Below are positions 1 through 7,233 of a stretch of 16,859 nt of DNA, in pieces. The stretch is from Candidatus Bathyarchaeota archaeon (GTDB taxonomy: Archaea; Thermoproteota; Bathyarchaeia; TCS64), in assembly GCA_013329615.1 (NCBI GenBank), contig DUKA01000091.1:1-16859 (forward strand). The letters are read 5' to 3'. Under the pieces are notes generated by a model that saw nothing but the letters and a program-made list of their open reading frames with translations, was not told the origin of the DNA and did not search any database. A program made the translations under genes and the position numbers. Each line of letters begins with the position of its first letter. The stretch's first letter is position 1.

Positions 1-1
1 A

Positions 2-430
2 CTCCTAACTATCTCCGCCGTCGCCTTTTACCCACTCGTAAACTCCTATTCTGGACTCCAATCCGAGACCACAGCGACGATGAGCATAGCCGACGAGACG
101 TGGAAACTCTGGAGCGACTCGGGCGGCACAGTCGTCTGCGACTACCCGATGATGAACTACCGCCTCATCAGCAGGTGGGAGTTACCCGAAAAGAGCCTGA
201 TAGGAAACCACTATGCGCCTCACCACTATGGCATCTCGGAACCTCTAGAGTCAGTGAAGTGGCTGGCAAACCACAGAGTCACGATTTGGGTTCGCTACGG
301 AGATGACGCCGAGGCGGTCTACTCCGCGGTGAACCGTGTTTCGCCTCGCCTGCTTGTCAAGGTGTACGAGAACTCGGGGATAAAAGTCTACGTCGTCGAC
401 CCCGAAGAGTTGGCGAGTATTCTAGGGTGA
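2..430 (+). CDS. C-terminal end of a probable multi-pass membrane protein (partial at 5' edge)
   Basis: The frame is open from the first bases of the window and ends at TGA 428-430, so only the last 142 codons are seen. The first visible residues (LLTISAVAFYPLVNSY) look like the end of a transmembrane helix. About 120 soluble residues follow, rich in Trp and Tyr (YPMMNYRLISRW, APHHYGI) and ending in a small alpha/beta-like segment. This layout recalls the extracytoplasmic C-terminal domain of archaeal GT-C-type membrane glycosyltransferases (dolichyl-phosphate-mannose mannosyltransferase-like). That is a resemblance only; no catalytic motif lies in this part. The internal ATG at position 80 is unlikely to be the start, because coding-like sequence continues upstream of it. 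The stop overlaps the convergent asparagine synthetase gene by 9 bp. Confidence 0.5.
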   Translation, partial: LLTISAVAFYPLVNSYSGLQSETTATMSIADETWKLWSDSGGTVVCDYPMMNYRLISRWELPEKSLIGNHYAPHHYGISEPLESVKWLANHRVTIWVRYGDDAEAVYSAVNRVSPRLLVKVYENSGIKVYVVDPEELASILG

Positions 431-1408
431 GACGATGCCGGGTACCTTGGGGAACGGCACTGAGTCCCAGATGTACTCCTTGCCGCAGACGTAGCGGGTC
501 AGGCGCTCGACGCCTATGCCGAAGCCGGCGCTGGGCGTAGTCCCCTCCTTCAGCATATCGAGGTACCACCTGTACGCCTCGAGCACCTCGCCTGTGGATA
601 GCATCCTCCTCGCGACCTTCTCGTACTTGTACTCGCGCTCGCCTCCACTTATCGCCTCGCCATAGCCCTCGGGATAGAATAGATCGAAGTCGCACAGGAT
701 ACCGGGACGCGCCTCGTCCTCCCTATCGTAGAAACCCCGCGCAGTCCGCGGATAGTCGATAATCCAGAAGAAGTCGCCGAAGCTCTTGCTGAGCGTCGAC
801 TCCGCCTCCCATGGGATCTCCTCCCCTTGATTGAGCTTGAATCCCTTCTCCGTGAGGAGCTCTACGGCGTCGTGGTGTGTGATCTTCTTGAATTCGGGCT
901 TGGGGCTCTTCAGCTCCCTCCCCAGTGCTTCGAGGTCATCCGCGCAGTTGATCTTGACTCTTTTGATGGCCTTCGTTACCATCTGCTCGCCGATTGCCAT
1001 GGCATCGAAGTAGGTTGCGTTGGCAATCTCGAGGTCGAGTTGCCTGAACTCGCTTAGGTGGCGCCCAGTCTCACGGGTGATGTCTGGCTCGAGTCTGATG
1101 TTGGGGCTCAGGGCGAAGATCCTGTCGAAGCTGTTGACCGCCATCTGCTTGTAGAGGATCATGCTGCTCATGATCTTGTAGGTGGTCCCGTAGTAGTCGA
1201 AGGAGACCTGGCTCGCGCCTCTGATGCCGGGGTCGGTCGCGGGTCCGATGATCGGGGCGAGTATCTCGATGAAGCCCACGCCGCGGAGGTGGTCCCGTAG
1301 GGCGGAGAGTATCTCGTCCTGTATCCTCATGACCGCCTTGACCTCGGGTTTCTTGATGTCCTTGTACCTTGCCTGCAGTTGTGTCGTCAGTTCAGCCTTG
1401 TCGAGCAT
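422..1408 (-). CDS. asnA: Archaeal-type asparagine synthetase A (AsnRS-like catalytic core without anticodon-binding domain)
   Basis: This is a class II aminoacyl-tRNA-synthetase core most like AsnRS/AspRS. It has a motif 2 region (RIFALSPNIRLEP, then TGRHLSEFRQLDLEIA, about residues 96-130) and motif 3 GFGIGVERLTR near residue 295. It is about 328 aa and lacks the roughly 100-residue N-terminal OB-fold that binds the anticodon in AsnRS. That layout matches the archaeal asparagine synthetase described in Pyrococcus abyssi, which makes asparagine from aspartate, ammonia and ATP in the cytoplasm. The frame stays open to a GTG at 1441, giving 339 aa. I prefer ATG 1408 because GGTG lies 6 nt before it and a TATA element at 1451-1458 predicts transcription starting near 1428. 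A GTG at 1417 is also possible. The gene diverges from an Lrp/AsnC regulator. Biochemical activity is inferred from the family. Confidence 0.85.
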   Translation of the reverse strand: MLDKAELTTQLQARYKDIKKPEVKAVMRIQDEILSALRDHLRGVGFIEILAPIIGPATDPGIRGASQVSFDYYGTTYKIMSSMILYKQMAVNSFDRIFALSPNIRLEPDITRETGRHLSEFRQLDLEIANATYFDAMAIGEQMVTKAIKRVKINCADDLEALGRELKSPKPEFKKITHHDAVELLTEKGFKLNQGEEIPWEAESTLSKSFGDFFWIIDYPRTARGFYDREDEARPGILCDFDLFYPEGYGEAISGGEREYKYEKVARRMLSTGEVLEAYRWYLDMLKEGTTPSAGFGIGVERLTRYVCGKEYIWDSVPFPKVPGIVSP

Positions 1409-1450
1409 TTGTTGCACCGTGGATACTCTATACGGGCACACAGTCTGTGA

Positions 1451-1458
1451 TATAAAAT
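1451..1458 (-). promoter_or_regulatory. TATA-like element of asnA
   Basis: On the minus strand the A/T-rich stretch around 1451-1460 reads as an archaeal TATA element. A start about 26 bp downstream would fall near 1428, leaving a short leader that carries GGTG before ATG 1408. Assigned by eye from spacing and composition. Confidence 0.5.
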
Positions 1459-1492
1459 TATTTCAGGTAATCTTGTAATAGTTACGAAATAA
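1458..1492. promoter_or_regulatory. Imperfect dyad between divergent asnA and lrp/asnC promoters, candidate operator
   Basis: The arms TTATTTC (1458-1464) and GAAATAA (1486-1492) are exact inverted repeats. Inner GTAA (1467-1470) and TTAC (1482-1485) extend the symmetry with a 2-nt offset. The dyad touches the TATA element of asnA on one side and ends just before the TATA element of the regulator gene (1496-1503). A protein bound here could control both promoters. Lrp/AsnC proteins typically bind A/T-rich dyads, so the divergent regulator is the natural candidate. Binding itself is inferred. Confidence 0.45.
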
Positions 1493-1495
1493 CAC

Positions 1496-1503
1496 TTAAA
1501 TAT
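1496..1503 (+). promoter_or_regulatory. TATA box of the lrp/asnC gene (leaderless transcript predicted)
   Basis: TTAAATAT is centred about 28 bp before the ATG at 1528. With archaeal TATA-to-start spacing near 26 bp, transcription would begin at or within a few bases of the start codon. No Shine-Dalgarno is visible before the ATG, which fits a leaderless mRNA. Confidence 0.6.
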
Positions 1504-1527
1504 GCTGCGCGGTTCGTAGTTTTTATA

Positions 1528-2016
1528 ATGTCGTCAATCAGCCTGGATGAGAAGGATCACGAGATTCTTAAGATGTTGATGGAGGACGCCAAGGTGTCCG
1601 CGAAGGACATCAGCGCCAAGATAGACTCCCCGATAACCACGGTCTACAGCCGGATAAAACGACTTGAGGACGCCGGTATCATAAAGGGGTACAAGCCCAT
1701 CTTGGACGCGGCGAAGCTTGGGAGGCCGACGACCGCCTTCATCTTCGTCAGCTTCATGTATCACCCGCCGGGGGCGGACAAGAACCTCGATCAGCGTGAG
1801 GTGGCGAAGAGGGTGGGCAAGTTCCCAGAGGTTCAGGAGGTACACATTATCACGGGGGACTGGGATTTTCTCATCAAGGTAAAAGAGAGCGACGTGAACG
1901 CCGTCGGCAGGTTCGTCGTCGACAAGCTTAGGATGGTCCCCGGGATATCGAAGACGTTGACAGTGATGGTCTTCGACTCCGTAAAGGAGAGCGTCGACGT
2001 GCCCCTCGATCCCTAA
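1528..2016 (+). CDS. Lrp/AsnC family transcriptional regulator
   Basis: A 162-aa protein of typical Lrp/AsnC length. Residues 5-60 form the winged/helix-turn-helix DNA-binding part (LDEKDHEILKMLMEDAKVSA, then TTVYSRIKRLEDAGIIKGY). Residues about 68-150 form the RAM ligand-binding domain, with the usual G-D-(W/Y)-D-(F/L)-L signature at TGDWDFLIKV. These proteins form octamers or dimers and sense amino acids. The gene is divergent from an asparagine synthetase across an 86-119 bp spacer holding a dyad, an arrangement parallel to asnA/asnC of E. coli, where AsnC responds to asparagine. That parallel suggests control of asparagine synthesis and of its own gene, but the ligand is inferred. The start is ATG 1528, supported by the TATA spacing. 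The purM-like gene begins 36 nt downstream and could be cotranscribed. Confidence 0.9.
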   Translation: MSSISLDEKDHEILKMLMEDAKVSAKDISAKIDSPITTVYSRIKRLEDAGIIKGYKPILDAAKLGRPTTAFIFVSFMYHPPGADKNLDQREVAKRVGKFPEVQEVHIITGDWDFLIKVKESDVNAVGRFVVDKLRMVPGISKTLTVMVFDSVKESVDVPLDP

Positions 2017-2052
2017 CCCTCTTATTTTCAAACACTCCCCTGTTACTCGTCG

Positions 2053-3210
2053 GTGGAGAGTTTGGGGTCGCGATACAAGGAGCTAGGCGTTGACGTCAAG
2101 AAGCCGGGGATTGAGCGGTTCAAGGGCGCCATTGAGAATATTCACCCCGGGGCGTTCTGTGTTGTCCAGCGTGACCCCCGGGACCCCAAGTGGGGGCACG
2201 TTTTGCACACTGACTCCGCCGGGAGCAAGCCCATACAGGCGTACCTCATGTACAAGGAGACGGGCAACGCCTCATGGTTCAGTGGGCTCGCGCAGGACGC
2301 CCTCGCCATGAACATAAACGACGTGCTCTGCGTAGGCGCAGACCCCATCAGCTTCGTAGACTACATCGCATACAATCCACTGATCATAGACCGTGTCGCA
2401 ATGCTGGGCGCGCTTGCCGATGGCTTCGCCGAATGCAAGGAGACTCTTGCGCGGGAGGGCTCACCCGTCGCCTTCGCGGGAGGCGAGACCGCAGACCTAC
2501 CCGACCTCCTTAGGACGCTGGACGTCTGCGTCACACTCTACGGACGCGTCGAGCTGAGCCGGGTAATCTCGGGGGACGCCGTGAAGCCGGGGGACGTCAT
2601 ACTGGGGTTGCGCAGCGGCGGGCCATGCAGGTTCGAGAAGCAACCGAATAGTGGCATAATGAGCAACGGACATACGCTCGCGAGAACAAGTCTTCTCTCC
2701 GAGAAGTACCTAGAGAAGTATCCTGAGATAAGTCACCCGAGCCGCGGGCGGTATACGGGCAGGTTCAAGCTCGATGACAAGCCCGAGGGTCTCGGCGCAT
2801 CCGTCGGCGAGGCTCTGCTCTCGCCTACACGGCTCTACGCGCCGGTGGCAGCCGCCGTACTGAGAAAGGTCGGTGGCGTCCACGGAATGATACACAACAC
2901 GGGTGGGGGGCAGACAAAGTGCCTGCGCGTAGGAAGCGGCGTGAAGTACGTCAAGGACAGCCTCCCGGAGCCCGACCCCATCTTTCCCCTCATACAGCGC
3001 GAGGCACGCGTCGAGTGGAGGGAAATGTATCAGGACTTCAACATGGGCGTCGGCTTCGAGTTCATACTCGACCCCGGCTCAGTGGAGGCGGCGAGGAGCG
3101 CCGCGGAGAAGTTCGGCCTCGGCGTACAGGTGATAGGACGCTGCGAGAAGGGAGTCGAGAAAAACACCCTAGAGATCGATTCGAGGTTCGGCAAGTTTCT
3201 CTACGACTAG
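2053..3210 (+). CDS. purM: Phosphoribosylformylglycinamidine cyclo-ligase (AIR synthetase) family protein
   Basis: PurM closes the imidazole ring of purines by converting FGAM and ATP to aminoimidazole ribotide. Family landmarks are in order: HTDSAGSKP (the counterpart of the D-G-V-G-T-K motif) near residue 52, AMNINDVLCVGADPISFVDY near 85, FAGGETADLPD near 141, SNGHTLAR near 205, LLSPTRLYAPV near 256, HNTGGGQTKC near 281, and EMYQDFNMGVGFEF near 324. At 385 aa it is about 40 residues longer than bacterial PurM, and the extra sequence is mainly between the SNG and LLSPTR motifs. The start is uncertain. GTG 2053 gives the full frame, while TTG 2062 lies just after GGTGGAG and may be the true start. 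It follows lrp by 36 nt without an obvious strong promoter. The stop overlaps the convergent M24 gene by 4 bp. Confidence 0.85.
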   Translation: MESLGSRYKELGVDVKKPGIERFKGAIENIHPGAFCVVQRDPRDPKWGHVLHTDSAGSKPIQAYLMYKETGNASWFSGLAQDALAMNINDVLCVGADPISFVDYIAYNPLIIDRVAMLGALADGFAECKETLAREGSPVAFAGGETADLPDLLRTLDVCVTLYGRVELSRVISGDAVKPGDVILGLRSGGPCRFEKQPNSGIMSNGHTLARTSLLSEKYLEKYPEISHPSRGRYTGRFKLDDKPEGLGASVGEALLSPTRLYAPVAAAVLRKVGGVHGMIHNTGGGQTKCLRVGSGVKYVKDSLPEPDPIFPLIQREARVEWREMYQDFNMGVGFEFILDPGSVEAARSAAEKFGLGVQVIGRCEKGVEKNTLEIDSRFGKFLYD

Positions 3211-4493
3211 ATCAGGTAGAGGCGTGTCTGGCGTCCGCTGAGCCAGCACAGACCCTCCTTTGTAAGGACCGCGTCCTCCTCGAGGCTCATCCTGACCTCC
3301 TGTCCTCCCCACTCGGGGACCGCCTTCTTCGCGTTTAGCTCGATGGCGTAGCATGTGTCCTCGTGTAGCGGGTAGTCTCCGTTGCCGGGGACGCCGTCCT
3401 GCTTGTCCCAGAGTCCAATTGTGGTACCGGCGGCATGTCCGTGGGTGCCGAGGGGATGCGTGTAGATCGAGGGCATAATCCCCTCCTTCATCGCCTTTTC
3501 CCGCGACCCCTTGAGAACGACGTTGCCTGTCTTCTCGACACCCATCTCACCGGCGAGGATGTCCTGGAGCCTGTTAGCGTCCTTTAGCGCCGCCTTCAGC
3601 CCCTTGGGTGCGTCGGTCTCGCCGGGTTTGAGTATGTAGACGTTCCTCTGGACGTCGGTGGCGAGTCCTAGGTAGTAGAAGCCCACGTCGCAGTGTACGA
3701 GGTCGCCAGGCTGTATCGTGTTTCTCTTGGCGGGTTTGTCGTGGGGCTGGTCTGGGGCTTGCAGGTCTATCGTGGGTGGGAACCATGGCTTGAGGCCGAG
3801 GTCGACCATCTTCTGGCGCATCCACCACGCGACGTCGTCGGTGGTTGTGACGCCGGGGTGGGTTACCCTGCTGCTGAAGGCTTCCTCGACTATGGCGTGT
3901 GTGATGGCTACTATCTCCGGGTATGCTGTGAGTTCCTTCTGGCTTCTGTGTTCGAGCCACCCCACGGCGAGTGCCTCCGCGCTTGTGAGCCTCTTTGCGT
4001 ACCGTGGCCCGAGGGCTCTCGCGAGCTGCGTGTACTCGCCGTGTGTTAACCCGTCGCCGAAGGCGGTCGTCTCGGAGACATTTATACCGATTTTCGTGGG
4101 CTTGCGCCTCTTTATCTCGCGTGCGAGGCAGTCGTACTGCTCTTCCTTGTCGGGGTCCCAGACGGTCTTGTAGAAGTCTCCCATTCCGTATCTTGCGAAG
4201 GTGAGGCGCTCGACTGTGCCATCCTTTCGGAGGGTGAAGAGGAGTATCGTCCTCCTCCTCGCGTACATGAAGGGCTCGGGAAGCATCGACATTATGACTG
4301 GGTCCTCGTTGTACTCCCTCGCGATCACGACCCACATGTCGAGGCCCTCCCTCTTCATCAGCTCGGGGAGGTAATTTTCGAGGCGGTCCCTGAGCCAGTC
4401 GTTTCGGATGACGGCCCGCTGCCTCAGGGGCAGGATGCTTGGTCTCAACTCGTCTACGCTTCTAACTGAGCCGTCGACATATGCGTCCGGCAT
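3207..4493 (-). CDS. M24 family metallopeptidase (Xaa-Pro peptidase/creatinase-like)
   Basis: The protein has a creatinase-type N-terminal domain (residues about 20-180) followed by a pita-bread M24 domain (about 185-428). The five metal-ligand positions of M24 enzymes can be placed: D269 (VHCDVG), D280 (ATDVQ), a His in THPLGTHGHAAG (H351 or H353), E384 (AIELN) and E405 (LEEDAVLT). This suggests an active two-metal hydrolase, possibly a proline-specific dipeptidase or aminopeptidase, though M24 also includes creatinases and lyases and the substrate is unknown. The His motif is one or more residues longer than the usual prolidase H-x-L-x-H spacing. I chose ATG 4493 (428 aa). The open frame reaches 4610, but the added residues overlap the upstream gene and do not look coding. 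It is the last gene of a probable three-gene operon. Confidence 0.8.
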   Translation of the reverse strand: MPDAYVDGSVRSVDELRPSILPLRQRAVIRNDWLRDRLENYLPELMKREGLDMWVVIAREYNEDPVIMSMLPEPFMYARRRTILLFTLRKDGTVERLTFARYGMGDFYKTVWDPDKEEQYDCLAREIKRRKPTKIGINVSETTAFGDGLTHGEYTQLARALGPRYAKRLTSAEALAVGWLEHRSQKELTAYPEIVAITHAIVEEAFSSRVTHPGVTTTDDVAWWMRQKMVDLGLKPWFPPTIDLQAPDQPHDKPAKRNTIQPGDLVHCDVGFYYLGLATDVQRNVYILKPGETDAPKGLKAALKDANRLQDILAGEMGVEKTGNVVLKGSREKAMKEGIMPSIYTHPLGTHGHAAGTTIGLWDKQDGVPGNGDYPLHEDTCYAIELNAKKAVPEWGGQEVRMSLEEDAVLTKEGLCWLSGRQTRLYLI

Positions 4494-4543
4494 GGCAACC
4501 ACTTGGTTGAGATGTGGTCGTTGTGTTGATAAGATTTGGCGGC

Positions 4544-5425
4544 TCAGGCGGGGACGATGACCTCTGGGCGTAGTATCCTCGTGCGTATCTGTGTCGTCCC
4601 GTCGACGCACGCGAGTCTACCATTGCTCTCGTTGAGCAGCTTGAAGGCATCGGCGTCCATGGGCGCGGCGCCGAAGCCACCCGTCACGACGAGTGTGAAC
4701 CCGAGGTTCTCCTGCCCCGTCACGCCGAAGCTGAGCTCTTTCCCCATGAGCTGTGTGAGGTCCTTCTCGTCGACGCCGCCTACGATCACCGCTGCGACGC
4801 CTGTCGACGCCGCCTTCTTCAGGGCTTCGAGTGTCGCCGTGGCTCCGCCTGCGATCACCTTGCCGGCGTGCGCCTTTGTTATGAGGGCGTCGGTGAGCAC
4901 CTCGTCGGGGGTCTCGGCGAGGACCTCCAGTTTCCCACGTGTCTCGCCGCCGAAACCTATGGCTCCCCGCGTGATCGAGCCCTTGCAATCGATGGTCGCG
5001 CCTTCGAGGGGAAACAGTTCAGTCACCCTCCCGGGTATGTGTGCCTTTACCTCGATGGGCAGCGGCTCGCCCCTGATGAGCACCTTACCGGAGGACTCGA
5101 AGAAGGCTTCGAGCGTCCCGTCGAGGGGTGATCTACAGACCTTCGTGGATGAGCCGAAGAAGGAGCGCCTGAGGGCGATGACCTCGTCCTTCTTGACGGC
5201 GTCGCCCTCCTTCTTGAGCATGTAGCCGCGCAGGTTGTATGGGTCGACGCCGAGCTTCTGGTCGACCCTGATCTCGACTATGTTGGTGTTTCTGACGCGT
5301 CCCCTAGCGATTGGGGTGTCTTCCCTGACTGTGTCGCCTAGTTTGACGAGTACCTCGCCGGGGGCTGGGAGTCGGCGCGTCTTTCGTATTGTGACGTCCC
5401 TCTGAGTGGGTGCAGTTCCGGTCAT
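4544..5425 (-). CDS. Protein with repeated biotin/lipoyl-like (barrel-sandwich) hairpins, partner of GlmL
   Basis: A 293-aa protein that I cannot name. The N-terminal half contains repeated G-x-V/x-L-x(3-6)-G-x-x-V-x-x-(D/G)-x-x-I hairpins like those of biotin/lipoyl or RnfC-type barrel-sandwich folds: PAPGEVLVKLGDTVREDTPI (21-40), YMLKKEGDAVKKDEVIAL (68-85), SPLDGTLEAFFESSGKVLIR (99-118) and HIPGRVTELFPLEGATI (129-145). None has the modified-lysine E/D-K-A or M-K-M motif. The C-terminal half has two Gly-rich stretches (IGFGGETRGK, VTGGFGAAP). It starts 4 nt after the GlmL stop, with GGAGGAGG in the GlmL 3' end as its Shine-Dalgarno. Translation is therefore likely coupled, and a joint function with the ATPase is probable. 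The function remains unknown. Confidence 0.75.
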   Translation of the reverse strand: MTGTAPTQRDVTIRKTRRLPAPGEVLVKLGDTVREDTPIARGRVRNTNIVEIRVDQKLGVDPYNLRGYMLKKEGDAVKKDEVIALRRSFFGSSTKVCRSPLDGTLEAFFESSGKVLIRGEPLPIEVKAHIPGRVTELFPLEGATIDCKGSITRGAIGFGGETRGKLEVLAETPDEVLTDALITKAHAGKVIAGGATATLEALKKAASTGVAAVIVGGVDEKDLTQLMGKELSFGVTGQENLGFTLVVTGGFGAAPMDADAFKLLNESNGRLACVDGTTQIRTRILRPEVIVPA

Positions 5426-5429
5426 GGTG

Positions 5430-7160
5430 TCACGCCTCCTCCAACGCGAGCGCCCTCGCCCACGCCTTGATGGTCTCCTTCTTCTCGGGCGTTCTGAGTG
5501 GTCTCCCTCTTGCGTCGATTATGAGGCCGAGGGCGCCCCCTGTTACGCTCGCCTCGATGCTCTTCTCCTTCCCCTTGCCCAGATAGAGTCCCTTACTCGC
5601 CCTCGCCTCGAGTTTAGCCGTCTCGCCGTCGAGGAGGGGCAGGGTCTTGATCTCACCGAAGGCGGCGCTAGTCTCGATGATCTTACCATTTGATCTACTG
5701 AGTTTGATCTGGAGTGCCTCTCCTTCACCCTTCCCCGCTGGGCTGAGGCAGGTGCCAAGCCTCTGGAGGGTCTCGCCCGTGAACAGGTTGAAGGCGGCCT
5801 CAGGTGCGTCGCCGAGTAGCATCCCGGCGTGTGGTGTGAGTCCCGCCCTGTCTATGTAGAATTCGCTGAGATAGAGGGGCTCGAGTGAGTCTAGAAGGAG
5901 GTGTGCAGACTCGCCGAGAGACTGGAAGGCTGAGCCCATACCGAGGATGATCTGCGTGTCCCCCATGTCGAGGTATGTTGACTCGACGTCTTGGCTGAAG
6001 GTGTCTGCTATCGTCCTCCTGATGTTGATCCCCTTGAGGCGACTGGCTAGTTCCTTGTGTGCCTCGATGGCGACGCGTATCGCCTCCCGTGCGAGGGCGC
6101 CCCTGAGGATGCGCTGCTCCTCGGTGAATGATTGAGGCTGCTGGACCATGAGGTTGCCCACGGCGTTTCTTATCCTCCTCTCGTCGATCGCCTCGGGGAG
6201 CCACTTTTCGATGTTGCCTACGCCGGCTGTCTTGAGGACGTTCATGGCGCCGTATGTGAGTCCCATCTCGGCATCGAGGGACCTGTTGAAGATGCCGCGG
6301 TAGACGGAGTAGATGTCGGTCGTGGAGCCTCCGACGTTTACGGCGAGGAGGTTCGCTTTCCGCCTCTCGGCGTATGAGTAGAGCATCTTGCCGACGGCGG
6401 CCTGGGTTGGGAGGATTGGGCGGGAGACCCACTTGGCGAGCCTCTCGTAGCCGGGGGAGTGGGTTATGACGTGCTCCATGTAGGAGTCGTAGATAGCCTC
6501 CTTGGCGGGTCCGAGGTTCTCGCGCTCTATCTCGGGGCGCACATTGTCAACTGCACGCGTCGCGTATCCCTCGGTGAGGGTCTCGGCGACCCTGTCGCGT
6601 ACCTCGACGTTGCCTGCGTAGATCACCGGGAGCTTGTAGTCATCGCCGAAGCGGGGTTTGATGTCCGCGTCCCGTATGGTGGTCGCCATGTCGAGTACCT
6701 GGTTGAAGGCGCCTCCGTCCGTGCCTCCCGCGAGGAGGAACATGTCGGGTCGTGTCTCCCTCATGGTCTCGACGAGCCTGTACTCCGGACGGGGGTCGTC
6801 CTTGGAGAAGACGCCGATGAGGTGTGCGCCGGCGCCGAGTGCGGCCCTCTGTGCACTCTCCCCGCTTATCATGCTGATGACGCCGGCGACCATCATGTAG
6901 AGGCCGCCACCGTTGCCGCTTGAGCAGAGCAGATTCACGCCCTCGGGTCCGTTCGCCCCTATGAGTTTACCCTGTTTCTTGAGGCTCTGAGCCGCTTTCC
7001 GGATTCCCTCGGTGACGTCTAGTTCGGGTGCGTCGAGTGTGGTCTCCGCCTCCCCGGTCCCCGCGAGCCTGTATGTCCCGTTCTCTCTCTGGACAAGCGC
7101 CGCCCTCGTCGTCTCGCCTATATCGACTATCAGGAATGCGTCCCTGTTCTTCTCCGCCAT
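5430..7160 (-). CDS. Glutamate mutase L/MutL-type ASKHA ATPase (GlmL-like)
   Basis: A 576-aa protein with the actin/Hsp70-like ATPase layout. It has phosphate-1 loop IVDIGETTRAA (11-21), LLAGGTDGG (142-150), phosphate-2 loop VNVGGSTTDIYSV (275-287) and an adenosine-site-like IILGMGSAF (404-412). This resembles MutL/GlmL, the third gene of clostridial glutamate mutase loci, thought to be a chaperone or reactivating factor for B12-dependent mutases. Here no GlmS- or GlmE-like subunit or cobalamin-binding motif lies in the window, so the client is unknown. A strong Shine-Dalgarno (GGGAAGGGAG) precedes ATG 7160. It heads a minus-strand operon with the barrel-sandwich protein (4-nt gap) and the M24 protein. 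A winged-helix regulator is divergent from it. The family assignment is fairly secure; a role in mutase repair is inference. Confidence 0.8.
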   Translation of the reverse strand: MAEKNRDAFLIVDIGETTRAALVQRENGTYRLAGTGEAETTLDAPELDVTEGIRKAAQSLKKQGKLIGANGPEGVNLLCSSGNGGGLYMMVAGVISMISGESAQRAALGAGAHLIGVFSKDDPRPEYRLVETMRETRPDMFLLAGGTDGGAFNQVLDMATTIRDADIKPRFGDDYKLPVIYAGNVEVRDRVAETLTEGYATRAVDNVRPEIERENLGPAKEAIYDSYMEHVITHSPGYERLAKWVSRPILPTQAAVGKMLYSYAERRKANLLAVNVGGSTTDIYSVYRGIFNRSLDAEMGLTYGAMNVLKTAGVGNIEKWLPEAIDERRIRNAVGNLMVQQPQSFTEEQRILRGALAREAIRVAIEAHKELASRLKGINIRRTIADTFSQDVESTYLDMGDTQIILGMGSAFQSLGESAHLLLDSLEPLYLSEFYIDRAGLTPHAGMLLGDAPEAAFNLFTGETLQRLGTCLSPAGKGEGEALQIKLSRSNGKIIETSAAFGEIKTLPLLDGETAKLEARASKGLYLGKGKEKSIEASVTGGALGLIIDARGRPLRTPEKKETIKAWARALALEEA

Positions 7161-7192
7161 CTCCCTTCCCTCAAGTTTCTGTTCGCACTAAA

Positions 7193-7202
7193 TTCATATA
7201 GC
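7193..7202. promoter_or_regulatory. Shared TATA-like region between glmL-like operon and divergent regulator
   Basis: The only markedly A/T-rich run in the 73-bp divergent spacer (TTCATATAGC, flanked by AAA) can be read as a TATA element on both strands. The expected starts are near 7170 (minus) and 7224 (plus). Because the two promoters overlap, the regulator probably influences both. Assigned by eye. Confidence 0.4.
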
Positions 7203-7233
7203 GGTTCCGTTTGAATGTTAAAATGGGGTTTTA

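Noticed and set aside
1534..2031. Long open frame antisense to the Lrp/AsnC gene
   Set aside because: It is a mirror-frame shadow of a clear gene in GC-rich DNA, with no recognisable domain.
4494..4610. N-terminal extension of the M24 gene by 39 codons
   Set aside because: The added residues are low-complexity Arg/Thr/His and come from antiparallel-frame bases inside the upstream gene. ATG 4493 fits the family N-terminus.
5800..6923. Several long open frames overlapping the GlmL-like gene on both strands
   Set aside because: They are Arg/His-rich or lacking domains, as expected from alternate frames of a GC-rich coding sequence.
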